A DNA stretch of 45,276 nt from an uncultured Prevotella sp. (GTDB lineage Bacteria; Bacteroidota; Bacteroidia; Bacteroidales; Bacteroidaceae): positions 1-45,276 of the forward strand of contig CALIZL010000112.1 of NCBI GenBank assembly GCA_938028745.1, in the 5' to 3' direction. The translations under genes were made by a program, and so were the position numbers. Numbering within the stretch: position 1 is the first letter of the stretch; the number at the start of each line of letters is the position of its first letter. This document shows, one piece after another, positions 8,306 to 14,480 of this stretch. The notes beneath the pieces are model-generated. The model searched no databases. It had not been told where the DNA came from and was given only the letters and a program-made list of their open reading frames with translations.

Positions 8306-8809
8306 TTATCTTTTGCGGTAATAACGGGTAAACCCGAAAACAACGGCAGCAAATGCCACAAAAAGCAAGATGCCGATGGTGTAAATGAACATGTCGGAGA
8401 GTTTGAGAAGGAACTTATTGGCAAACAACGAACCATTGACCACCATCTCCTTAGACGAACCGAAGAGCAGGGCGAGCAGCAGAATGATGGCTGTTCCCAC
8501 GAACACAGCATACGAAATGGCGCGATAGGGGACGTTGTTCTCCGTGCCGTCGCTCTTTCCCGAAACGCTAAATCCTTTAATGGCACTCCAAATGGCACAT
8601 GCCAAGGCCAGTAAGAAGAGCACATACATCGTGTCGAGAACCACACCCGTGAACATGGGCGCAGTGATGTCGGGGTTGAAAACGTAGGGAATGTCGTAGC
8701 CCACCATGTAAAACAGCCCGAAAACAACCACGCACAAGCCCACCAACACGTAGAAAACGCGTTGCGAGAGCCGCTCGGCAGGGATGTTCTTGATGTTTAA
8801 ACTTTTCAT
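8306..8809 (-). CDS. Four-helix membrane protein of the exb operon, function unknown
   Basis: This is a 167-residue integral membrane protein with four predicted helices at about residues 19-37, 60-80, 97-118 and 138-160, short loops and a basic C-terminus (RYYRKR). I recognise no domain. Genes for similar proteins sit between exbB and exbD in many Bacteroidetes operons, so it is probably an accessory part of the inner-membrane motor. Its ATG overlaps the exbB stop as ATGA (8806-8809), which implies translational coupling. The role is inferred from position only. Confidence 0.82.
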   Translation of the reverse strand: MKSLNIKNIPAERLSQRVFYVLVGLCVVVFGLFYMVGYDIPYVFNPDITAPMFTGVVLDTMYVLFLLALACAIWSAIKGFSVSGKSDGTENNVPYRAISYAVFVGTAIILLLALLFGSSKEMVVNGSLFANKFLLKLSDMFIYTIGILLFVAFAAVVFGFTRYYRKR

Positions 8810-9669
8810 TTCGACAGCTTATGTTTCATAATAGAGTCGAGTAACGTAATGGACGACTCTTCCATTTGGGCCACCAAATGCTCTATCTTAGAGAGTATGT
8901 AGTTGTAAAACACCTGCAAAACAAGTGCTACAATGATGCCGAAGATGGTGGTGATAAGGGCCACTTTCATACCGGCGGCCACCACTGGCGCACTGATGTC
9001 GCCTGCTTGCTCTATCTGGTCGAAGGCCATTACCATACCGATAACCGTGCCCAAGAAGCCCAACGAGGGAGCCATAACGATGAAGAGCGTTATCCAAGAG
9101 CAGCCTTTTTCTAGGTTGGCCGATTGAACGGTGCCGTACGAAACGATTGAACGTTCGATGTTGTCTATCGTTTCGCTGATGCGCGTCAGTCCTTGATAGC
9201 AGATAGATGCCACAGGGCCGCGCGTGTTTCGGCATTGTTCCTTGGCTCCTTCTATGTCGCCTGCACTTATCTTTGCGCCTAAGTCGGCCATAAATCGTTT
9301 GGCGTTAATCTCCGAGAGGCTAAGATAGATGATGCGTTCGATGCAGAAAGCCAGACCTAGCACCAGTGCCAAGGCCACGAGCGACATGAAACCTGCGTTG
9401 CCTTCGATGAATTTCACTTTAAGCGATTGGTGTAGTCCCATGCTTTCTTCCGTGTCGGCAAGGTCTAAGGCGGGGCTTGGCAATGGCACGGCAAGCGTGT
9501 CGGGCATGGCCTTTGCCGTGTCTTTGGGTTGTACTGGCACGCTAACGCTGTCGGCAGTCTTTGCTTTGCGTGGCGTAGGTGTCTTGCCGTTGCCTTGCGC
9601 TTGCAGTTCGGCTGTTGCTGCAAAGAGCAACAGGGTTATAAATAATAAGTGGCTTAACTTGTGTCTCAT
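8806..9669 (-). CDS. exbB: MotA/TolQ/ExbB proton-channel family protein
   Basis: This 287-residue protein begins with a signal-like segment (residues 1-25, ending LQAQG), followed by a periplasmic spacer of about 55 residues rich in Pro, Lys, Asp and Thr. Three membrane helices come next, at about 92-112, 194-215 and 232-255. The last two contain the conserved ExbB/TolQ core around SLGFLGTVIGMVMAFDQIEQAG and MKVALITTIFGIIVALVLQ. It should form the pentameric proton channel around the ExbD helices. It is the first gene of the four-gene operon. No tonB is adjacent, so the partner could be a TonB encoded elsewhere or a Tol-like system. Confidence 0.92.
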   Translation of the reverse strand: MRHKLSHLLFITLLLFAATAELQAQGNGKTPTPRKAKTADSVSVPVQPKDTAKAMPDTLAVPLPSPALDLADTEESMGLHQSLKVKFIEGNAGFMSLVALALVLGLAFCIERIIYLSLSEINAKRFMADLGAKISAGDIEGAKEQCRNTRGPVASICYQGLTRISETIDNIERSIVSYGTVQSANLEKGCSWITLFIVMAPSLGFLGTVIGMVMAFDQIEQAGDISAPVVAAGMKVALITTIFGIIVALVLQVFYNYILSKIEHLVAQMEESSITLLDSIMKHKLSK

Positions 9670-9740
9670 TGATGTAATCGTTGTCAGCGCATTATATGAA
9701 CGCCGTTTTTTCTTCTCTTTATGTGGTTTATAAATATCTG

Positions 9741-9748
9741 CAAATGTA
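9741..9748 (-). promoter_or_regulatory. -7 box of the exb operon
   Basis: On the minus strand TACATTTG matches TAnnTTTG, about 70 nt upstream of the exbB ATG. No clear -33 box is present. The leader would be about 65 nt. Confidence 0.5.
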
Positions 9749-9891
9749 GTGCTTTTAAAGCAATTGCCGCTTTAATGCCTTCGGGCTTGGCTCGTTTTTA
9801 GCAAGTATTAATCTTTCGTCGCAGCCAATGTGGCATTGGGTTGCCATGCAAACGGGGGCGAAAAACAAGCGGCAAGTGGGGCGATTAGCCC

Positions 9892-10377
9892 TTATCCGTT
9901 TTCTTCATCCGGCTTTTTCTGTTGATAGTTCTTATCCATTCTTGGCAGACCGTCTAGCTTAACCTTCCATGTTCCGTCTTGTTTCACCAGTTGCAAAGGA
10001 AAGGTGGCACTCTCTTTCAGTCTGCCGGGCTTGCCAATAGAGTCGAGAACAAAGAAGTTTTCCACGTTCAACGCCACTTCGGCAGCAACGCCTTTGGTGT
10101 CGCCTTGTGTTATTTCGTACGAGTAGGCAAAGTTGTTGGGCAGGCTTTTCATCTGCTCCAAGTCTTCGGCTTGCACTTGGCTGGCCGCAAATTGCAGCCA
10201 TTTCTTCGAGTCGGGCGTACAGAACTGGGCAGCCTTGTCGAGCCGCCAATTAAAGAAATAGACGGCAAACGAGTCTACGCTGCCATCAAATTCGCGCGAA
10301 AAGGCAACCTTGCGCACGTCGCAACCAACAAGCAGGGTGGGGAGGAGCAATGCGCATACGGCGAGGAACTTTTTCAT
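9892..10377 (-). CDS. Lipoprotein of unknown function
   Basis: This is a 161-residue protein with a classical lipoprotein signal: MKK, a hydrophobic stretch, and lipobox LLVGC with the lipid cysteine at residue 19. The mature part has the look of a small NTF2-like or DUF4878-like domain (VDSFAVYFFNWRLDKAAQFCTP, then later VKQDGTWKVKLDGLP), in which a helix is followed by a curved sheet ending in a DGTWKV strand. That resemblance is by eye only. A charged tail (QQKKPDEENG) closes it. It is transcribed alone from a promoter that interleaves with the divergent hydrolase promoter. A periplasmic or outer-membrane-anchored location is likely. Confidence 0.8.
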   Translation of the reverse strand: MKKFLAVCALLLPTLLVGCDVRKVAFSREFDGSVDSFAVYFFNWRLDKAAQFCTPDSKKWLQFAASQVQAEDLEQMKSLPNNFAYSYEITQGDTKGVAAEVALNVENFFVLDSIGKPGRLKESATFPLQLVKQDGTWKVKLDGLPRMDKNYQQKKPDEENG

Positions 10378-10399
10378 GTGTCAGTTAATTTAGCAAAGA

Positions 10400-10407
10400 C
10401 AAAGGTA
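10400..10407 (-). promoter_or_regulatory. -7 box of the lipoprotein gene
   Basis: On the minus strand TACCTTTG lies 23 nt before the lipoprotein ATG. It is only 9 bp from the -33 box of the divergent hydrolase promoter, so RNA polymerase may not be able to occupy both at once. Confidence 0.65.
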
Positions 10408-10415
10408 GGAAAAAC

Positions 10416-10447
10416 TTTGGTTATTTCGCACTTTTTCCCTAATTTTG
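10416..10447 (+). promoter_or_regulatory. Promoter of the MBL-fold hydrolase gene
   Basis: -33 TTTG (10416-10419), 20-nt spacer, -7 TAATTTTG (10440-10447). The leader to the ATG at 10468 would be about 14 nt. Confidence 0.8.
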
Positions 10448-10467
10448 TGGAAAACTTTAAACGCAGG

Positions 10468-11271
10468 ATGTTGAACTTCATTTCGTTGGGAAGCGGTAGC
10501 AGCGGCAATTGCTATTACTTATATACAGAAACAGAGGGACTTCTTATAGATGCTGGTGTGGGTATTCGCACTTTAAAAAAGCATTTTCGTGAATACGGCC
10601 TTTCGCTTGCACACATACAAAATGTTCTAATCACACACGACCATGCCGACCATGTTAAGTCTGTTGGCAGTCTTAGTCGCGATTATGGGTTGCCTATCTA
10701 TGCCACCCATCGCGTTCACGTGGGCATTGAGAAGAATTATTGCGTTCGGTGCAAGGTCAGTCCCGAACGATTGAAGTTGGTAGAGAAAGGTGTGGCCTTT
10801 CGTTTGGGCAGCTTTACAGTTACGCCTTTTAATGTTCCGCACGACAGTTTAGACAATGTGGGCTACCAAGTGCAGTTTGGCGACATTACGTTTTGCTTGC
10901 TTACCGATGTGGGAGAAGTGACCGACGAGATGAAACCTTTTATCAATGCCGCCAACTACCTGGTGATTGAGGCCAACCATGATGTGGAAATGCTTTCGGG
11001 CGGCCCTTATCCGCAGCACCTTAAAGAACGTATCTTGGGCAGAACAGGCCATCTTAGCAATGCAGACTGTGCCGAGGCGTTGGCCCAAAACGCATCGGAA
11101 AACCTTCGCCACGTTTGGCTTTGCCACCTAAGCGAGGAGAACAACCACCCAGAATTGGCCAAGAAAACGGTTGAACAGACTTTGCGCAGCTATGGTATTG
11201 TGGCAGGTAAAGACTTTGAGTTGGAGGTTTTGAAACGTAAAAGTCCAACAGGCGTGTACGAGTTGACCTAG
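10468..11271 (+). CDS. Metallo-beta-lactamase-fold hydrolase, YycJ/VicX-like
   Basis: This 267-residue MBL-fold protein has the start typical of the YycJ/VicX group (MLNFISLGSGSSGNCYYL), the metal-binding motif THDHADH at residues 56-62, a downstream acidic ligand in CLLTDVGE and a late histidine in WLCHLSEENNH. YycJ-type proteins are cytoplasmic and are thought to be nucleases or to act in DNA repair or cell-wall signalling; the substrate here is unknown. The frame stays open upstream to 9979, but that part runs antisense through the lipoprotein gene, and the promoter at 10416-10447 lies inside it, so the ATG at 10468 is the right start. It has no operon partner; the gene-poor repeat tract follows. 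Confidence 0.9.
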   Translation: MLNFISLGSGSSGNCYYLYTETEGLLIDAGVGIRTLKKHFREYGLSLAHIQNVLITHDHADHVKSVGSLSRDYGLPIYATHRVHVGIEKNYCVRCKVSPERLKLVEKGVAFRLGSFTVTPFNVPHDSLDNVGYQVQFGDITFCLLTDVGEVTDEMKPFINAANYLVIEANHDVEMLSGGPYPQHLKERILGRTGHLSNADCAEALAQNASENLRHVWLCHLSEENNHPELAKKTVEQTLRSYGIVAGKDFELEVLKRKSPTGVYELT

Positions 11272-11423
11272 GTTTCCATGCCCTTTAAGGCTTTTCATTT
11301 GAGTAGTCTTAATTGTATGAAAGGCAGATGCCAATTGTTTAGCTAGCTTATTAAGCCCCAATGGGTCGTTAGCAACCATCTTTCAGTCTTTTTCCTCATG
11401 GTAGGTTAGTGTTAAAGCAAGTA

Positions 11424-12165
11424 TCTATATTTTACAAAACTCACCTTTCTCACCACTCCATTCTAGCAGAAATGATGGATAAAAAGTAGGCTATTAGCCG
11501 ATAATTTCAGCCCTACATGTTTCTTGTTTAGTCCATTTTTAAGAATATTACCCGCATTTTGCACCATTTTGCCTTTCTAGTTTGGTTGGAGGTCCGATTT
11601 TTTTCAAGCCCCAATACACCCATTTTACCCCTAAAAACCCACTTTTTGATAGACATTTTGCCCTTATGAGCCACATATTTCGTGGTTCAAGAAGGTTTTA
11701 TTTATACCATCACAGCGGATGTTTATACTTTTCATCTCGCATTTAGCACCATTTCACCTTCCATTTAGCACCAAAATAGCTTGCGTTTTGCACCAAAACG
11801 CACTCCATTTAGCGGCAAAACGCACTCCATTTAGCGGCAAAACGCACTCCATTTAGCGGCAAAACACACTCCATTTAGCGGCAAAACGCACTCCATTTAG
11901 CACCAAAACGCACTCCATTTTGCTGATAAAAGCCTAAAAACGGGTGTTAGTGGCGGTCGGTTTAAATAAAAATTCATTTTGCCACATGCACTGGCTAACC
12001 CCTTTTTGCAGCAAAACAAACCTTCGCGAGAATCGTTTTTTTGCGGCAAGGAGGGCGATTGATTGCCAGAAAGGGCACTCATAATGTTAAAATGTTTGCC
12101 GAAAAGTTGACGAAGTTTCAAGTTAATGGGATGACGGGAGCAGGTTGACGAGCTGACAAGCTAAC
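11424..12165 (+). repeat. Dispersed intergenic repeat element, copy A (about 740 bp)
   Basis: This segment aligns by eye along its whole length with 32395-33095 in the same orientation. Shared blocks include TTTGCCTTTCTAGTTTGGTT (near 11569 and 32540), ACCCACTTTTTGAT, GGTTCAAGAAGGTTTTATTT, GCGGATGTTTATACTTTTCA, a 22-bp tandem array, CAAAACAAACCTTC, and GGCACTCATAATGTTAAA. Edges are approximate. I see no transposase frame and no clear terminal inverted repeats. It does not resemble an insertion sequence; it is more like a dispersed non-coding element. Both copies end in short degenerate runs of GAGTTGACGAG type. Confidence 0.85.
11741..11916 (+). repeat. 22-bp tandem array, 8 units (copy A)
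   Basis: Eight consecutive 22-bp units have the frame ATTTAGCnnCAAAACGCACTCC. Units 4-7 (11807-11894) are nearly identical and carry GCGGC where the outer units carry GCACC; only unit 6 has one change. Units 1-3 are more divergent. A degenerate ninth unit follows at 11917. The identical central units point to recent local expansion. Confidence 0.95.
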
Positions 12166-12240
12166 GGGTTGGCGGGAGTGTTGGTTCGTGAGCTTTCGAG
12201 TTGATGAGCTGATGGGCAGTTAAGTAGGTGAGTTGCTGGG

Positions 12241-12306
12241 TTTGTGTTGCTTTTCGAGATATTTTGTGTTGCTTTTCGAGATATTTTGTGTTGCTTTTCG
12301 AGATAT
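12241..12306 (+). repeat. Three perfect 22-bp direct repeats
   Basis: Three exact copies of a 22-bp unit (begins TTTGTGTTGC, ends TTTTCGAGATAT) lie end to end at 12241-12262, 12263-12284 and 12285-12306. The sequence is unrelated to the array in copy A although the period is the same. The copies end 4 nt before a possible small ORF. Confidence 0.95.
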
Positions 12307-12310
12307 AACT

Positions 12311-12475
12311 ATGTCTTACTGCTCACAGGTGTATCGGGGTTTTAAAACTATCGAACATTTGTCTGGTACTTCGTTCATGCGAGGCGTGCTTTTGGTTGAT
12401 GCGTGGCATGTTTTGAGGGATGTTGCAAAAAAGAGAGGGTTTGAGTTCTGCGTTGATGATTATTTGAGATTATAA
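12311..12475 (+). CDS. Possible small protein, 54 residues, unsupported function
   Basis: An ATG at 12311 opens 54 codons (starts MSYCSQVYRGF, ends VDDYLRL) directly after the three 22-bp repeats. The stop lies in the first unit of the following 16-bp repeat tract. The composition is protein-like (mixed charged and hydrophobic residues, no runs), but I know no family for it and see no consensus promoter. It may be a real small gene, the remnant of a larger one, or chance. The same frame is open back to 12233 through the repeats. Confidence 0.22.
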   Translation: MSYCSQVYRGFKTIEHLSGTSFMRGVLLVDAWHVLRDVAKKRGFEFCVDDYLRL

Positions 12476-12611
12476 GTTCATGGGGGTTTTAAGTTCATTG
12501 GGTTTAATGTTCATGAGATTATAAGTTCATGAGGTTTTAAGTTCATGGGGTTTTAAGTTCATGAGATTATAAGTTCATGGGGTTTTAAGTTCATGAGTTT
12601 GTAAGTTAATG
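12474..12611 (+). repeat. Degenerate 16-bp tandem tract (TAAGTTCATGGGGTTT type)
   Basis: About eight units with mostly 16-bp spacing alternate between AAGTTCATGGGGTTTT and AAGTTCATGAGATTAT. The 12115-12240 segment just before has a looser run of GAGTTGATGAGCTGA-like words. The same kind of sequence occurs in inverted orientation at 32214-32395. Confidence 0.85.
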
Positions 12612-12816
12612 TAATCGTGAGTTGTTGGTCTTTCTTGAGTTTATAAGCCAGTGAGTTGACTTGTCCCGCACTCCTCTCATATAGAATTATTAAAAGTCAA
12701 GACGACTTCATTTAAGGTTATAGAGATGAAAAACGGGAGAGTGGCTAGTTTTGCAGAGTTCTTGTCGTTCTTTCAAAAGAAATAGTTTCTTTAATACATA
12801 TTTAAATTTAATTGCG

Positions 12817-12824
12817 TATCTTTG
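12817..12824 (+). promoter_or_regulatory. -7 box upstream of the unknown gene at 13045
   Basis: TATCTTTG matches TAnnTTTG and sits in the usual context TATCTTTGC. The -33 region holds only TTTA-like sequence. If used, it gives a leader of about 215 nt before the ATG at 13045. A small perfect hairpin AAAGAAA-TAG-TTTCTTT (12776-12792) lies just upstream. Confidence 0.55.
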
Positions 12825-13044
12825 CACGGACATCTAAAAAGATCTACTATACATCCGCGCATCCAATTGCAATGCCATCCTTATGTGCGTAAACAAAAGA
12901 ATGTGATATTTAATTTTGAATTCAAATTCTATCTGTAAGGCGCAAGTTGTTGTGTGGTAAAAGAGGATACGTGGGTTGAGGGGTCATGAGTCTATAAGGT
13001 TAACCACATTGGTAAACAAGTATTAACATTAATCAAAACTATTT

Positions 13045-13800
13045 ATGGGATTTTTTAAGAACCAACTTGGCAAACAACTGGAAAATTTTAAACAATCTAT
13101 TCCAGATGAACGTTTGGACGAACTAGAAGCACAGGGTTATGACGTTAGTGAGTATCGCAAAGCTAAGCAGGATGTAAGGGATGCCAGGAATGCTGCACAG
13201 GAAGAAATGCGAAATGGACATGAGAATTGTACCAATCTCTCTAAGCTTGAACCGTATATGAAGACACCCCGTAGTACCGAAAGCGAATTCTTCAAGTCTG
13301 TTGCAGGAAAGGCACCTTGGTTTGGCAAAGATAAGTGGAGAAGAAAGTATAGTGAGGGGCCAATTGTGTATCGTGGAGTTGTTGCGGCACAATCAGAACT
13401 GTACAAACCTGGCAAAAAAGGAGGGGAGGCATTCCATGCTATTACCATTGTTGCCGTAGACAAAGCGCATCAATGCAACGAAGCGTGGATGCAACGTGTG
13501 ATTAAACAGTTGCAAGATATGCAAGCGGGAAAAGTTGCTATCCCATCTGATTGTGCAGAACTTGTGGATGTGATGAACGAGGTAGACAACGAAGGGGATT
13601 GGCGCAGTGGAATGCTTGGTATGAGCATTGCCGAAGGAGCGGAGGCTCATTACCGCAAAGATGTACTTTACCGCAAGGACCTGCCAAACGGTTTCTTGCC
13701 TACCAATGGCATTATTCCGCAGGTTTGTACCTACGTTCCTGTTAAGAAATCTCATTCGCCTTTGACGGCTAATATCCCTGCTCAATTCTATATGGATTAA
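13045..13800 (+). CDS. Protein of unknown function, 251 residues
   Basis: I do not recognise this family. The protein has no signal peptide or membrane segment, so it should be cytoplasmic. The first 60 residues are charged and probably helical, possibly coiled (residues 10-60, with many Glu, Lys, Arg, Asp and Ala). The remainder looks like a compact mixed domain. It includes GPIVYRGVVAAQSELYKPGKKGGEAFHAITIVAVD at about 106-140 and ends with a Pro-rich segment. The gene stands alone: a possible promoter 220 nt upstream, a strong terminator 20 nt downstream, and repeat-rich DNA before it. Codon use looks normal for the window. The ATG at 13045 is the first in frame with a sensible context. Confidence 0.8.
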   Translation: MGFFKNQLGKQLENFKQSIPDERLDELEAQGYDVSEYRKAKQDVRDARNAAQEEMRNGHENCTNLSKLEPYMKTPRSTESEFFKSVAGKAPWFGKDKWRRKYSEGPIVYRGVVAAQSELYKPGKKGGEAFHAITIVAVDKAHQCNEAWMQRVIKQLQDMQAGKVAIPSDCAELVDVMNEVDNEGDWRSGMLGMSIAEGAEAHYRKDVLYRKDLPNGFLPTNGIIPQVCTYVPVKKSHSPLTANIPAQFYMD

Positions 13801-13822
13801 GTCGGTAAGTTGAACGGACAAT

Positions 13823-13860
13823 AATAAGAGAGGTGCACAAGCTGTGTGACCTCTCTTATT
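13823..13860 (+). terminator. Terminator after the unknown gene
   Basis: A perfect 12-bp stem AATAAGAGAGGT / ACCTCTCTTATT (13823-13834 with 13849-13860) is topped by an inner CACA/TGTG stem and followed by GTTTTG. Confidence 0.9.
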
Positions 13861-13947
13861 GTTTTGTCGTTCTCTATGTGCGATGTGTTGTTTGTTAATG
13901 GAGTCGGAAATCTTTGTATTTGCATAGACTTGCTGATGAGAAAACTA

Positions 13948-13980
13948 TACGCCAGTTACCATGATGCGGTAGCTGGCGTA
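13948..13980 (-). terminator. Terminator of the agp/porin-remnant unit
   Basis: A 13-bp stem (13948-13960 with 13968-13980, TACGCCAG.../...CTGGCGTA, one G-U pair) has a 7-nt loop. On the minus strand it is followed by TAGTTTTCTC. It lies about 60 nt past the end of the porin remnant. Confidence 0.8.
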
Positions 13981-14041
13981 ATGCTGTAGCTTAGTTGTAC
14001 GAGAACCGTACCTTATATGCTCTGACTTTAAAACGATGTAA

Positions 14042-14457
14042 TTAGAACATGTACTGAACACGCATTTGTACTACATTTACAACCTTAGCAGAGGGTTGGT
14101 CCCATGTGTGTGAATGTATGTAGTGATAGTTCAGACGCAAGGTGACATACTTGTTCCAGAAGAAAGAAAGACCAGCACTGAGGTCGGACATGCGGCCAGC
14201 TTTGGCCATGCCTGCTATTGGAGCATCGGCCAATGCTTTCGAATCCTTCAAGTTAAGGTAGCCAAAGCCAAGCATCAATTCAAGGTTCTTGTCGGCAGGA
14301 TTGTCAACGCCAGAGCACGCATAGTTATACTTGTAGTCTGCTGGGTTGATGATGATGCCACGTGCCGAGATGTAGAAACCATCTGTATTGTAGCTTTTGC
14401 ATTGCCGCCCAGTATGTAAAGGCTGGCAGCAAATGCGAGAAATAGTTTCTTGTTCAT
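14042..14457 (-). pseudogene. Remnant of an outer-membrane porin (OprO/OprP-like), deleted and frameshifted
   Basis: Two frames share one broken gene. From the ATG at 14457 a good signal peptide is read (MNKKLFLAFAASLYILGGNAKA). Near 14395 the frame changes, and a C-terminal porin fragment of about 115 residues follows to 14042. It contains ELMLGFGYLNL, LSAGLSFFWNKYVTLRLNYHYIHSHTW and the closing VVQMRVQYMF, which alternates like membrane strands and ends in the Phe typical of outer-membrane barrels. Intact phosphate-type porins have about 400 residues, so most of the barrel is missing. It follows the phosphatase gene by 23 nt on the same strand, so the original pair may have handled phosphate esters. 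The frame is also open through the junction from 14512, but that start lies inside agp. Confidence 0.72.
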
Positions 14458-14480
14458 GCTGTTGTAATTTAAAGAACCCT

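Noticed and set aside
8089..8727. 212-codon minus-strand frame overlapping the four-helix protein and exbD
   Set aside because: It covers two well-supported genes in a shifted frame and has a random, Ser/Cys/Trp-rich composition.
9979..10467. N-terminal extension of the MBL-fold hydrolase frame
   Set aside because: It runs antisense through the lipoprotein gene, and the hydrolase promoter lies inside it; the family start motif is at 10468.
11741..11916. CRISPR array
   Set aside because: Units follow each other without unique spacers, the period is 22 bp, and no cas genes are present; it is a simple tandem array.
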